A DNA stretch of 64,000 bases from Niallia taxi (GCF_032818155.1 NZ_CP102589.1:2652001-2716000), one strand, 5' to 3'. Shown: positions 1 through 8,682, counted from the stretch's first letter. Translations and numbers: made by a program. The notes: generated from the sequence alone by a model not told the origin.

Positions 1-184
1 CCTCGTCACCTCTATATTGCGCTGACAATCTTAACTGAGCAGTATCAACAGGAGTTCCACCGGATCCTTGTGATCTTGTATAAATATCCCGTGCACTCTT
101 CTGAGCAACAGATTCAAAGTCTGTTCTGCTCTTTTGTATCAATTTCTCTTCCAGTCTTTCTAGTCCATCGAATGTAATTCTCAA
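1..184 (-). CDS. HK97 gp10-like tail/head-tail protein (partial, 5' part only)
   Basis: The first 61 codons of a gene that runs off the left edge. It encodes a charged helix (GLERLEEKLIQKS) followed by a GSGGTPVDTAQLRLS stretch, the hallmark segment of HK97 gp10-like putative tail components. The likely start is a TTG at 184-182 that overlaps the TGA of the upstream gene, preceded by a GGAAGTGAG ribosome-binding site. It is the last visible gene of the head-tail connector cluster. Family placement rests on the short conserved segment and the position. Confidence 0.7.
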   Translation of the reverse strand, partial: MRITFDGLERLEEKLIQKSRTDFESVAQKSARDIYTRSQGSGGTPVDTAQLRLSAQYRGDE

Positions 185-501
185 TACTGCTCACTTCCAT
201 ATCGATTAACAACTAATATTCGCCATCGACTGTAATCATCACCAATTATTTCCGTAATAGAATAGTAAAGCCCATCCATTTTCACTTTATCAACTTGTAA
301 CAATGTTTCTTTTTTAGCTTGTGTAATGATTTTTCGGTTGTTCACTGTTACTTCTCGATTATCTAAAGCAACTTCTTTCGCTGACCATGATGAAAAGCGA
401 CCAAGTGACTCACCTATCAGAACTTGTTCATATATAGGGTTATTCAACTGATCGCTTCCAATTTCTTGATTTCCATATAAAAAGAGTGGTAAGAATCTCA
501 T
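181..501 (-). CDS. Putative head-closure / head-tail joining protein
   Basis: 106 residues, placed between a gp6-like connector and a gp10-like protein, where head-closure (SPP1 gp16-type) proteins normally lie. It overlaps the upstream gene by 4 nt, which indicates translational coupling. The middle is hydrophilic and the C-terminal half is beta-rich (KVKMDGLYYSITEI, YSRWRILVVNRYG), as in small beta-barrel stoppers. No diagnostic motif was recognised; the function is inferred from position and size. Confidence 0.6.
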   Translation of the reverse strand: MRFLPLFLYGNQEIGSDQLNNPIYEQVLIGESLGRFSSWSAKEVALDNREVTVNNRKIITQAKKETLLQVDKVKMDGLYYSITEIIGDDYSRWRILVVNRYGSEQY

Positions 502-839
502 AAGAATCTCAACACTCCTCTGTTTGCGTTTTCCTGTTTCTTTTTCACTTCTAGGTATCTAGAAAAATCAGTCTTGTATTCTGATAAAATATCATCAAAA
601 AATGTAACTTTGGATGTATCTACATTTTCTGACTTCATACCCTCATTACTATTCAACCATTTATTGTACATGGCACAGACAATATCAACAGCAACTGATT
701 CCAATTCAACAGGTAAAATAGTTACCCCTAACCGTATATTAATACGATCAAGGGCAGTCATAACTAATTCATCAAGTAGAGCTTGATTGATTTCAGGTTT
801 ACGGATTAAAACTCTATCTCTAACAGCCATTTCACTCAC
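498..839 (-). CDS. Phage head-tail connector protein (gp6-like)
   Basis: 113 residues, mostly helical, with a DRINIRLGVTILPVELESVAVDIVCAMYNK-type core split here into two motifs: RINIRLG and VELESVAVDIVCAMYNK. Phage head-tail connectors that bind the portal ring have this layout. It overlaps the genes on both sides by 4-8 nt, so it is part of the morphogenesis operon. Assignment is by motif resemblance and synteny (capsid, small gene, connector, head closure, gp10-like). Confidence 0.65.
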   Translation of the reverse strand: MSEMAVRDRVLIRKPEINQALLDELVMTALDRINIRLGVTILPVELESVAVDIVCAMYNKWLNSNEGMKSENVDTSKVTFFDDILSEYKTDFSRYLEVKKKQENANRGVLRFL

Positions 840-1107
840 CTTTTAAGGCGTTTTCGGCTTCGATAGCTGCTTCCTTACCTTTTACCTTTTCACCATTAGA
901 AAGTTCATAATAAGCTCCTCCTGAATGCTGAGGATACTCAACTTCAACCTTTTCAATAAATACTTTTTTAGCTGTATTTTTTTCAGTTGAAAGAGCATTT
1001 AAACGACTTTCCGATACTTCTACACCTTCTCGTGGAAAAATATCTCCCACCTCGTAAACTCTTTTGTTATCCTCTAAATCACTGAAAATGGAAATTACTT
1101 TATACAT
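832..1107 (-). CDS. Hypothetical phage structural-cluster protein
   Basis: 91 residues lying directly after the capsid gene. The sequence reads as a small acidic domain beginning MYKVISIFSDLEDNKRVYEV and ending in an acidic helix. Such short proteins are common between capsid and connector genes of Firmicute siphophages, and some are capsid decoration or connector-associated proteins. No family was recognised with confidence. It overlaps the connector gene by 8 nt. Confidence 0.6.
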   Translation of the reverse strand: MYKVISIFSDLEDNKRVYEVGDIFPREGVEVSESRLNALSTEKNTAKKVFIEKVEVEYPQHSGGAYYELSNGEKVKGKEAAIEAENALKGE

Positions 1108-1121
1108 TTAATCACCCTTTC

Positions 1122-1988
1122 TTACACTGCAGGAGCAATAGTAACTTTCACAACTCCATCAAGGTGTTCAGCGAATAATTTAACTCCAGATAGCGCCACT
1201 GTTTCAACAGTAAGAGTATTGATTTCATTACCATGAGTAACACCGATCAAACCTAGTTCTTCTGTAGTAAAATCAAATGCTCTTCCAAGTTCTCCACCAC
1301 TGATTTGTACATAAGCTAGTACAATATTTTCTGGAGCAGTAGCGTAAATAGTTCCTTTTGGTACAGAAGCATTAATAAATACTGTATCAACACCAGCAAA
1401 GTTTTGAATGTATTGTAGACCGAATGTATTTTGCATTGATACTTCAGCTTTTGCTAAATGGTCTGCAATGTCTTCTGGATTAACAAAAACAACTGTCTGA
1501 GCTGCATCATCTTCAAACAGAGTTTGGATTCTTCCCCACGCACGAGCAAACGCACCTTGTAAATTAGTTGCAGTTGCAGTACCTGTTCCAGAAGCTAGGA
1601 AACCAAAGAATTCAGAACGAACACCTTTTTGAATCTCTCTCAATAATTTCTCATCTGTTTCAGCAACAGCTTGATTATAACCATGTCTTTGAATTGCTTC
1701 TGCGGATACTGCTTTGCGATACTTATTAAAAGTCAATTCAATAATTTTATCAGGCTCAGTATTCACTTTAGAAAGTGGAATGATTTCACCTTCTCCAATG
1801 TTTGCTTGTTCAGCCATAGTCACTGAAGATTTATAAGTTTTAATAGTCATACCGCTTGCTAGTGGCATAGTGCGTGTAACACCAAGAGCCTCTTTTAATT
1901 TGTTTAGGTTTTCACCAAATCTCTCTGCGAAGTCTACTGATTGTACCTTTGCCAAATCACCAGTTTTTTGTAAGTTTTGTTCTGCCAT
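1122..1988 (-). CDS. Major capsid protein
   Basis: 288 residues, directly downstream of the scaffold gene (2-nt gap). It has features of the HK97-fold capsids: an N-terminal helical arm (DFAERFGENLNKLKEALGV), a spine and E-loop region around residues 50-110, a glycine/alanine-rich A-domain (TGTATATNLQGAFARAWGRI) and a late P-domain with VVFVNPEDIADHLAKAEV, a common signature in capsid proteins of Gram-positive siphophages. Length is typical. It is expected to be the most expressed prophage protein after induction. Confidence 0.88.
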   Translation of the reverse strand: MAEQNLQKTGDLAKVQSVDFAERFGENLNKLKEALGVTRTMPLASGMTIKTYKSSVTMAEQANIGEGEIIPLSKVNTEPDKIIELTFNKYRKAVSAEAIQRHGYNQAVAETDEKLLREIQKGVRSEFFGFLASGTGTATATNLQGAFARAWGRIQTLFEDDAAQTVVFVNPEDIADHLAKAEVSMQNTFGLQYIQNFAGVDTVFINASVPKGTIYATAPENIVLAYVQISGGELGRAFDFTTEELGLIGVTHGNEINTLTVETVALSGVKLFAEHLDGVVKVTIAPAV

Positions 1989-1990
1989 TG

Positions 1991-2614
1991 TTAATTCCTC
2001 CAGTTATTAAATAGTTGTGGATTTTCTTCAATTAATTTAAGACGCTTCGTTGTGTCTTTTTCTGCTAAAATTTCTTGCTTAGTCATTGCTTTGTTATTAG
2101 TTGTTACTTTAGGTGATGTACCTTTTAACGCTTTTTTAACGCCTTCTTCAACCTTTGCGTTAATCAATGTTACAAAAGAATTAACTGCTGCTTGTGTATC
2201 CTCTGCTGTTTCTTTTACTACAAAGGCAAGTAAATCATCATCTACACTAATTGCATTTTCAGATAGCATTTTTGAAGCTTCCTTAGACAATGAATAAAAT
2301 GATTCTTTACGTTCATACTCAGCTAATTTCTTTTGAAGTTTTTCTAGTTCGTATTTTGCTTTTTCATCTTCATTCATCTTTGCTAATTTCTTAGCTTCAT
2401 CAATTGCCTTTTCTGCTGCTTTCTTTTCTCGTGCAACACGATCCTTAACCATTTTCTGTACTTCTTCTTCTGAATAAGTCTTACCATTTTGATTTTTGTC
2501 TTCGTTTTGATTCTGATTTTCCTGATTGTCTTGATTATCGTTGTTATCTTGGTTATCAGTATCTTCTTCTGCGAAGAACTGTAGATTCAAAGGTAATAAT
2601 TTTTCTAGTTTCAT
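1991..2614 (-). CDS. Phage capsid scaffolding protein (DUF4355-like)
   Basis: 207 residues. The N-terminal MKLEKLLPLNLQFFAE segment followed by a very acidic, N/D/Q-rich linker is characteristic of scaffold proteins of Firmicute siphophages. The middle is a long lysine/glutamate coiled coil (about residues 45-105). The C-terminus is a small basic domain expected to contact the capsid. The gene lies immediately before the capsid gene. The protein should be lost from the mature head. Confidence 0.85.
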   Translation of the reverse strand: MKLEKLLPLNLQFFAEEDTDNQDNNDNQDNQENQNQNEDKNQNGKTYSEEEVQKMVKDRVAREKKAAEKAIDEAKKLAKMNEDEKAKYELEKLQKKLAEYERKESFYSLSKEASKMLSENAISVDDDLLAFVVKETAEDTQAAVNSFVTLINAKVEEGVKKALKGTSPKVTTNNKAMTKQEILAEKDTTKRLKLIEENPQLFNNWRN

Positions 2615-2709
2615 TGTTAATTCCTCTCTTTATACCCTTGGTGGGGTTATTACTCATGCAGTTTAATGTCACCAGCACGGTTATGGACAAAATAAAAAAG
2701 CCTAGATAA
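2615..2709 (-). other. Short intergenic gap in head operon
   Basis: About 95 bp of AT-rich sequence between the scaffold gene and the metallopeptidase-like gene. A ribosome-binding site (AGAGAGGAATTAAC on the minus strand) precedes the scaffold ATG. No other element is evident. Confidence 0.4.
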
Positions 2710-3006
2710 CTATGACTTTTCAAATGACAATTTATTATCTTTTAGTACTTGGTACAAGACGATGCCTAAACGATTCACCATATCTTCATCTTGCGCATCA
2801 AATCCTGCTTCATTAAATATTGCATGGACTAACTCATGAACAAATACTTGTTCTTTTCTATTCTTACTTAGATTGTTAAGTACACTTATTTCACTTTCTT
2901 GATAACTACAAGAACCTTGATAATTTCTGTTACCATCAATTTCAATAAAATCTACAAAGTGAACACTATAATCAATTCCCGCAACATTAATTTTATTAGG
3001 TATCAT
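2710..3006 (-). CDS. Small HExxH metallopeptidase-like phage protein
   Basis: 98 residues with a clear zinc-peptidase signature, FVHELVHAIFNEAGF (HELVH, about residues 56-60), as in ImmA/IrrE-like and SprT-like minimal metalloproteases. No DNA-binding domain is attached. The gene sits inside the head operon between the MuF-like protein and the scaffold rather than near the repressor, so a role in lifting repression (the usual ImmA role) is not obvious. Processing of a structural protein or an accessory function are alternatives. The ATG overlaps the TGA of a tiny upstream gene. Confidence 0.72.
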   Translation of the reverse strand: MIPNKINVAGIDYSVHFVDFIEIDGNRNYQGSCSYQESEISVLNNLSKNRKEQVFVHELVHAIFNEAGFDAQDEDMVNRLGIVLYQVLKDNKLSFEKS

Positions 3007-3119
3007 TTTTTCTTCCTAACTTCCTTAATAGTAGTACCTACAAGTACAATGCTTATAGATAGAGCAATAGCAAGAATTACTGTACATGCTCCATATTGAA
3101 GTGCTGTTAAAATAGACAA
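3003..3119 (-). CDS. Tiny single-pass membrane protein
   Basis: 38-residue reading frame with a TTG start at 3119-3117 preceded by a purine-rich GGGGGGAGATTAA. It has one hydrophobic segment (about residues 11-29, ACTVILAIALSISIVLVG) and a basic end (KEVRKKK). Its TGA overlaps the ATG of the HELVH gene (ATGA), typical of coupled phage genes. Function unknown; holin-like accessory proteins can look like this, but position does not support lysis. Confidence 0.55.
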   Translation of the reverse strand: MSILTALQYGACTVILAIALSISIVLVGTTIKEVRKKK

Positions 3120-3133
3120 TTAATCTCCCCCCC

Positions 3134-4033
3134 TTAATTTTCAACCGGAATAACTGTTGTTCGACAACGAGCATGAAAAGGTGGATAATTTACCCCAACT
3201 TTCGCATTCTCCATTTCAAACTGTTCACCATCTAAATTTCTACAAGTTCTACTTGTCTTTTTATCCATTACTGCGGATATCTCATATCGAGTTACACCAG
3301 CATCCTTAAATGCTTGTTTATTAGCTTGATTCATTACAAAGTTATACTCTGTCTGAAGCAATCTTTTAGCATCGTTTTCTCCTACACCAGTTCGATGTTG
3401 AATAATTTTAGCCATTTGCCTATAATCATCACCACGAATAAACGCATCTCGGATTTCATTGTTGAGTACTTTAATTAACCTTTCTTTATTGCCCCATATT
3501 CGAGTAGAAAAGTTTCCTTCATCAATCCAATTTTCATTGAGTGTTTGAACCATTACTACAGAATTAAGCGTAAAAAAAGAAGGTGCGTTACTTAACCCCT
3601 TCATTGTTGTTAGATATCCATTTTCGTAGGTTTGTTGCAAAGCGAGTTGGAACTGTTCTTCTTCATATGCTCCTAATTCAAGTAAGTTCATTCTAATGTT
3701 TAACTGTAACCCTTCAAGTCTATTAAGCTTGTATATAGACTCACGAACAGGCATTAAATGAGCATATTTAGGATACTTCTTAGCAAATGTATCGTAATCC
3801 TGGTACAAGAGATTTCTTTCCCCATCTGTAAGGGATAAGACAAGTTTACGGTATTCGATAACATCATCTTTACTGTATTTCGTGTAAAAAGCAGCTATTT
3901 CTTTCTTAATTTGCTCCTCTAACCATAAATACTCTTTGTTTATCTTCTTCTCAAGCTTGGTATTCCTTTTATCCTGAGACAAAAATAACTGAATCATCCT
4001 TTGTTCCCAATAGGATTTTCTTTCAGCATCCAT
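3134..4033 (-). CDS. MuF/SPP1 gp7-like minor head protein
   Basis: 299 residues. The C-terminal part contains the phage head morphogenesis domain: RTGVGENDAKRLLQTEYNFV, then DAGVTRYEISAVMDKKTSRTC and the terminal GVNYPPFHARCRTTVIPV, with the Cys/His pattern typical of Mu gpF and SPP1 gp7. The N-terminus begins with a basic helical region. It abuts the portal gene (1-nt overlap) and would enter the procapsid bound to the portal. Confidence 0.88.
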   Translation of the reverse strand: MDAERKSYWEQRMIQLFLSQDKRNTKLEKKINKEYLWLEEQIKKEIAAFYTKYSKDDVIEYRKLVLSLTDGERNLLYQDYDTFAKKYPKYAHLMPVRESIYKLNRLEGLQLNIRMNLLELGAYEEEQFQLALQQTYENGYLTTMKGLSNAPSFFTLNSVVMVQTLNENWIDEGNFSTRIWGNKERLIKVLNNEIRDAFIRGDDYRQMAKIIQHRTGVGENDAKRLLQTEYNFVMNQANKQAFKDAGVTRYEISAVMDKKTSRTCRNLDGEQFEMENAKVGVNYPPFHARCRTTVIPVEN

Positions 4034-5361
4034 TATTCTTCACCAGTTGCAAAGTCACCATCTGAATCAACTGTATAATCAGTACCTTGGCTCTCCGTTT
4101 CAGCTGCCATTCTCTCGATTTCCTGTTTAGGATTATCTACAATTGAAAGTACACTTAATTGAGTTTCTTTAGATACCACACCTGCTAATTGAGCAGCAAC
4201 TGTTGCTTCATCTGCGATATTGCGTGGAATGTTTCTTGTAAACTTATAATTCAAGTTTCTCCACTCGTCTTTCTTGCTAGCTTCCATATTCGTTGGTAAA
4301 TTGAATACCATTTTAAAACGTCTGTTCATAGCTGATGTGAATTTTCTTTCTTTCATTGCTGCTAAATTCTTCATGGGCTGTAGTTTAAATTCAAGTGCTA
4401 CTCCTGAAGCATCTCCAAATGACTCATCATTAATATTCGATACCATACTAATTTGATAAATAAGTCGCTCAAGTCTATCCAATAAATGTTCTTGGCTGGC
4501 ATCTCCATTTGGTTTTTCCATGAATTCAACAATTAGTTTCGTAGCATCATCTTCTGAACCATTTAGATTTATAATTCGATTATCTCGAATTTTTTGTAAG
4601 GCTTCTTCATCAAGATCTATTCCTAATAATTTCAAATAAGCGTCAGCAAAGTAGTCTACATCATTACTTTTTTCTGAAATACTCTTGTCATAAGCATTAA
4701 TCAATGATTCAACAGATTCAAATACTGATTTTCTTTCTTCATTCTCTATGTATTCAACAACTGGAACATCACCATAAAATCGAGCTTGATTATCAGATAA
4801 GATTAATCCATCTTTACCTTCTGAAATAGTTACTTCTTCGGTTGAGGTAAATAGTAATCCTTTGATGCCATCATCTGTTTTCTGATATCTAACCGCAAAA
4901 AATGGCTTCTGAGCAATGGTATCATCATAAACAATGAACATATCCATTGGAGAATTATAAGTACAACATGTCTCTGATTCCTCATTTTGATAAAGAATTT
5001 CAAACGCATGACCATAAATAGAAGTCATTTTAGATAATTCAGCTTGATTATCATCCATATCATTTCGTTTTAAGAAATTGTCTGTTCGTTCATTAACACC
5101 TTGGTCATCATGACTAACTTTGATGGGAATCCCAATGAAATAACCATTAAATGTATCTACAATGTATTTAGCAAAGTTAACAACTAGCCTGTTATCTGGT
5201 TTAAAACTGTCTTTAGCTTCTCTAGATAAGATAGGTGCTAGACTTTCGTATAGATTTTTAAGCTTGTTGTATCTTGGTAATTCAGCCTGGTGTAATTTGA
5301 TAAACTTATTAACTACATCTGCTGTAATTTCTTCTTCTCTTGGGTGTATAAATACTACCAA
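4033..5361 (-). CDS. Phage portal protein (SPP1 gp6 family)
   Basis: 442 residues, usual for SPP1-like portals. Conserved N-terminal segment RYNKLKNLYESLAPIL and KPDNRLVVNFAKYIVDTFNGYFIG, then a wing region and the late helical stretch with NINDESFGDASGVALEFKLQPM, a portal hallmark. The C-terminus is acidic. It follows TerL and precedes the MuF-like gene, as expected. It forms the dodecameric ring through which DNA enters the head. Confidence 0.92.
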   Translation of the reverse strand: MVVFIHPREEEITADVVNKFIKLHQAELPRYNKLKNLYESLAPILSREAKDSFKPDNRLVVNFAKYIVDTFNGYFIGIPIKVSHDDQGVNERTDNFLKRNDMDDNQAELSKMTSIYGHAFEILYQNEESETCCTYNSPMDMFIVYDDTIAQKPFFAVRYQKTDDGIKGLLFTSTEEVTISEGKDGLILSDNQARFYGDVPVVEYIENEERKSVFESVESLINAYDKSISEKSNDVDYFADAYLKLLGIDLDEEALQKIRDNRIINLNGSEDDATKLIVEFMEKPNGDASQEHLLDRLERLIYQISMVSNINDESFGDASGVALEFKLQPMKNLAAMKERKFTSAMNRRFKMVFNLPTNMEASKKDEWRNLNYKFTRNIPRNIADEATVAAQLAGVVSKETQLSVLSIVDNPKQEIERMAAETESQGTDYTVDSDGDFATGEE

Positions 5362-5364
5362 CTG

Positions 5365-6825
5365 TTATAACCCCCCTTTAAAAAATTTGACAGTAGCTGG
5401 TTTCTTCCCAATAATTTCAACGATACCTGTTAGAGCATCAACAGCATCATCGTTTTTATTTTTCTTATCCTTTTGATAAGTTGTTATCGCTTTGTAAAAA
5501 TCCTTCCATTTAACATTCCAATCATGAGGAAAGTAAACGTGTTTCATTATGAAGTGTGAGTTTGAAAGTATACGAGCTTTCTTATTCTTAGATTGATGAA
5601 ACCAACTAATAACAGGCTTACGAGTCTGATGATTATCCCATAATAGTCGTTCTACGTTACGAGCAAATCCACGTCCGCCGTTGTTAGACTCAATCTTTGC
5701 ATAATCCACTTTATTCTTATAGAACAATTCAGCTGTGTTAGGCTCAGTTACTTCCATTCCATCCTTAGAGTAATAGACATCGAGTATGTAAGCTTCCCCT
5801 TTTCTAATACCAGCAACAATGGAGCATAGATAGTCGTTACCCAAATCAGCAGTATCAGTATAGGATATAATTTGTTCAAAGTCTGGATGTCCTTTGGAAT
5901 CTGTTGGAACGTCATTGTATACTTGTATTTCCTTGTATAGTGAACCTTTAACATCAATTGGCTCTTGATGATAGTTAGACATGAATGCTAATGGATCAGT
6001 ATTTCTTTTTAAATAAAAATAACGTTCCTTTGAAAGAACGTCTTCACATAACATTGTATCTGTTTTCTCATCATAAGCTTCCATTTTCAGTACATACCAT
6101 TCGTCAGCATCTTCTGTTTGGAGTATCTTTCCACATGGGTCATCATTAGCCCATCTTGTCATATTCATTATTTCAATGGAATTAGACTCAGCACGAGAAA
6201 TAAATGTACCTGTGTACCATTTCCATATCTTTTCTAAAGAATCGTCATTAGTTGCCACTTCGATATCTTTAACCAAGTCATCACAGATAAGAATGTTAGC
6301 ACCCTTACCAGTTACACCTCCACCAATACCTACACCCTTATACGAGAAGAATGACCCTTCTAATGCCCATGTTTGAACACTTGCATTGCCATCCTTAATT
6401 CGAGTGTTAGGAAATACATCGTTATAGATAATATCAGTTGGGATATTCTTAGTTTCCTTGATTCCGTCACGACAATAACGTGAAAAGTCTGTTGCCATGT
6501 CATCGTTATAGGAAGCTGTGATAATCTTGTTTTGATTATTGATACCTAGTAACCACTTAGTGAAGTTGACTAATGAGCGTGATTTACCATGCCTTGGTGG
6601 TATGTTCATCATTAATTTCTTATATGGTTTACCTGTCTTATAATTGATCAATGTACCGTCATATAAGCCTTGTAGCGTGGTGCAAATTACTTTCAAGTAT
6701 GTTCGGTCTTCCTTATAGAAATCAGGCTCTAACACCTTGCAGAACTCCCAGAATGATTTCCTAGCTATCCTTAGTTTCATCTCACGTTGTAATGCTAATT
6801 GCTGCTTTATTAATTCAACATCCAC
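5365..6825 (-). CDS. Large terminase subunit (TerL)
   Basis: 486 residues. The ATPase half has the Walker A-like loop MNIPPRHGKSRSL (about residues 92-104) and a Walker B region (ANILICDDLVKD). The C-terminal RNase H-like nuclease half shows ISYTDTADLGNDY (first acidic residue), NNGGRGFARNV and the last Asp in KNKNDDAVDALTGI. All key motifs are present, so it appears functional. It translocates DNA into the procapsid using the portal and cuts concatemers. Confidence 0.94.
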   Translation of the reverse strand: MDVELIKQQLALQREMKLRIARKSFWEFCKVLEPDFYKEDRTYLKVICTTLQGLYDGTLINYKTGKPYKKLMMNIPPRHGKSRSLVNFTKWLLGINNQNKIITASYNDDMATDFSRYCRDGIKETKNIPTDIIYNDVFPNTRIKDGNASVQTWALEGSFFSYKGVGIGGGVTGKGANILICDDLVKDIEVATNDDSLEKIWKWYTGTFISRAESNSIEIMNMTRWANDDPCGKILQTEDADEWYVLKMEAYDEKTDTMLCEDVLSKERYFYLKRNTDPLAFMSNYHQEPIDVKGSLYKEIQVYNDVPTDSKGHPDFEQIISYTDTADLGNDYLCSIVAGIRKGEAYILDVYYSKDGMEVTEPNTAELFYKNKVDYAKIESNNGGRGFARNVERLLWDNHQTRKPVISWFHQSKNKKARILSNSHFIMKHVYFPHDWNVKWKDFYKAITTYQKDKKNKNDDAVDALTGIVEIIGKKPATVKFFKGGL

Positions 6826-6848
6826 TGTAACCGCCTCCCATTACAATA

Positions 6849-6884
6849 AAAAAGACTGACCTATATTTGGTCAGCCTTCTTCTT
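6849..6884 (-). terminator. Intrinsic terminator after the recombinase gene
   Basis: On the minus strand a GGCTGACC ... GGTCAGTC stem is followed by a run of T. The hairpin overlaps the 3' end of the recombinase gene and lies just before terL, so it would limit read-through into the packaging genes. Confidence 0.65.
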
Positions 6885-7448
6885 TGCTCTTATTAATGTA
6901 CTTTTACTAATACCTGTTTTCTCTGTTACTTCTTTATACGTATGAGTTGCTAATAATTCCAAAGCATGCTCAATAGCTTTCTTCTTATGTACAGATGGTC
7001 TACCTTCTCTGAAGTCCTCACGCTGCTTTGCTATTGCTTTACCTTCCTGTGTACGCATAACAATCATTTCACGTTCAAGTTGAGCAAATGTAAGCATCAT
7101 ACTTAGCATAGCATTCTGAATAGGATCTTTATTATCTGTAGGATCAATCCGTTTGAAATTACCCACATTAACAATGACACCTTTAGCCAACAGACTGTTT
7201 ATTTCTCTTATCCCATGTTCAATTGAACGAGCAAACCTATCCAGCTTATTGACAATTAGTTCATCACCATGTTTAAGCTTACTCAATACTTCTTGGAATT
7301 GCTTTCTATCATTGTCCTTACCTGAAGCAACTTCCCAATAAATATTGTCAGGTGATACCCCTTGTTCCATTAACCAGGATTTCTGCTGATTTAAACTTGT
7401 GTTATCTTCCTGAGATTTCGTTGACACCCTTGCATATCCGTATTTCAT
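6861..7448 (-). CDS. Serine recombinase (resolvase/invertase family)
   Basis: 195 residues. The N-terminal catalytic domain has YARVSTKSQEDN with the nucleophilic Ser near residue 9, the conserved DELIVNKLDRFARS segment and TFAQLEREMIVMRTQEG leading into the long E helix. The C-terminus is a helix-turn-helix (YKEVTEKTGISKSTLIRAKK). This is the size of small resolvases and invertases. It is inserted between terS and terL, an unusual site, and a dyad upstream could be its recombination site. Phage dimer resolution or a transposon-derived cargo are both possible. Confidence 0.92.
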   Translation of the reverse strand: MKYGYARVSTKSQEDNTSLNQQKSWLMEQGVSPDNIYWEVASGKDNDRKQFQEVLSKLKHGDELIVNKLDRFARSIEHGIREINSLLAKGVIVNVGNFKRIDPTDNKDPIQNAMLSMMLTFAQLEREMIVMRTQEGKAIAKQREDFREGRPSVHKKKAIEHALELLATHTYKEVTEKTGISKSTLIRAKKKADQI

Positions 7449-7533
7449 ATGTAGAACCTCACTTTTATCAAAGTATTTATGGTACTAAGTTACGACACCT
7501 TTTAATACCTTGATATTACTACACATGAAATTA

Positions 7534-7561
7534 AGTGTCAATACTTAAAAGATATGACACT
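7534..7561. promoter_or_regulatory. Candidate recombination (res-like) dyad
   Basis: A 28-bp imperfect palindrome with outer arms AGTGTCA and TGACACT (10 of 14 positions symmetric), 86 bp upstream of the serine recombinase start and directly behind the terS stop codon. Resolvase genes usually have such sites just upstream. The sequence shows the symmetry only; binding is inferred. Confidence 0.4.
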
Positions 7562-7563
7562 AT

Positions 7564-8013
7564 TTAATTGAGCTTATTCTTAAACGGTAATACATTTTGT
7601 TGATCAATCATTTTCATAATTTCTTCATCTGACATTTCCTCATATGGATTACCTTTTTCAGTCTTAACAATTTGCTTATCAGTAAACATTGCTTTATGTT
7701 GTCCCAGTAATTTTAAAGCTTGTAACTTTTCGCTATTTGATGCTTCTTCATCATCTGCAATACTAAGAATCTTCTCTAGAATACTTTCAACAGTAATCAA
7801 AGAAGCCATTTCAAATTCCTTCTCTTTAGCTTCAATTGCTTTCTTAATCTTAGGAAGTTTTAGTATTTGACTCGCTTGACTATCTGCACTCTTTTCACTA
7901 TATCCTGCTGCTATTGCTGCGTTTCTACCGTTTCCATGCTTCAAGTATTCATTTACAAATTTCCTTTGTTGAAATGTTAATTCATCACGCTTACTCTTTT
8001 CTGCTCTAGGCAT
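7564..8013 (-). CDS. Small terminase subunit (TerS)
   Basis: 149 residues from the ATG at 8013, chosen because AAAGGAGGTG lies seven bases before it. The N-terminal DNA-binding domain is LTFQQRKFVNEYLKHGNGRNAAIAAGYS, split in the text as FVNEYLKHGNGRNAA and IAAGYSEKSADSQAS, the classical Terminase_2 (XtmA/SPP1 gp1) helix-turn-helix. A coiled-coil oligomerisation region follows (KKAIEAKEKEFEMA). It recognises the packaging site and loads TerL. Confidence 0.92.
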   Translation of the reverse strand: MPRAEKSKRDELTFQQRKFVNEYLKHGNGRNAAIAAGYSEKSADSQASQILKLPKIKKAIEAKEKEFEMASLITVESILEKILSIADDEEASNSEKLQALKLLGQHKAMFTDKQIVKTEKGNPYEEMSDEEIMKMIDQQNVLPFKNKLN

Positions 8014-8065
8014 CAATACACCTCCTTTATGACTAAATTTATGAGTTAGATACTTTTGTATCACA

Positions 8066-8094
8066 CAAAAAAAGACACCTCATTTTGAGGTGCC
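8066..8094 (-). terminator. Intrinsic terminator upstream of terS
   Basis: Minus-strand hairpin GCACCTC-AAAAT-GAGGTGT followed by a run of seven T. It closes the transcript of the GNAT-like gene and separates the early from the packaging genes. Confidence 0.75.
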
Positions 8095-8121
8095 GAGTTT
8101 AAATGTGATTTTATCAAGTTA

Positions 8122-8625
8122 TTATCCTTCTGTTACAAAAATTACAGGCATTTCTTTAGTGCTTCTTTTTTTATAGAATCTCTTCAATTCCTCTTGTTCT
8201 AAAGAATTTTCTTTTATGTCATATTTAAAGTTCAGTGCATTGGCATTAGGATTTACTACTATACATTCAATTTTTTCTTGGACAGCATAGCTTATCAGTC
8301 TTTCAATGTAATAACTAGCTATCCCTTTTTTTCTATGTGAATCTTCATGTAGGTAAAGTAAATTCAAATTGACTCTGTAGTCTCTTTTATAAGTACCTGC
8401 TTCGAAAGGTCTACTTATAAAAAATTCCATGGAAAACAATGCACTTTTATTAATTATGTCATAAAGACAAAATTTCACGTCACCATCCCGGCAATGGTAT
8501 CCGGTTTCCCCAGTATTCAAAAGTTCTTTATTATCAAATTTAAATACAATATTTTCTTTGTTAATAATATCTGGCATACCCCAACTTAATATTAACTGCT
8601 TCATAATTTTGTCCTTATCATTCAA
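8122..8625 (-). CDS. GNAT-like acetyltransferase domain protein (phage cargo)
   Basis: 167 residues, TTG start at 8625 behind AAAGGAGGAG. The segment LNLLYLHEDSHRKKGIASYYI and the following RLISYAVQEKIECIVVNPN resemble GNAT motif A, where RKKGIA would be the acetyl-CoA-binding loop and the NPNAN turn follows beta 5. The N-terminal half is not diagnostic. Small stand-alone GNAT proteins occur near phage terminase genes; the substrate is unknown. Confidence 0.55.
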   Translation of the reverse strand: MNDKDKIMKQLILSWGMPDIINKENIVFKFDNKELLNTGETGYHCRDGDVKFCLYDIINKSALFSMEFFISRPFEAGTYKRDYRVNLNLLYLHEDSHRKKGIASYYIERLISYAVQEKIECIVVNPNANALNFKYDIKENSLEQEELKRFYKKRSTKEMPVIFVTEG

Positions 8626-8682
8626 AAGATACTCCTCCTTTCTATTTAATTCAACAATATGAGTAAGTATCCTTCAAAACAA

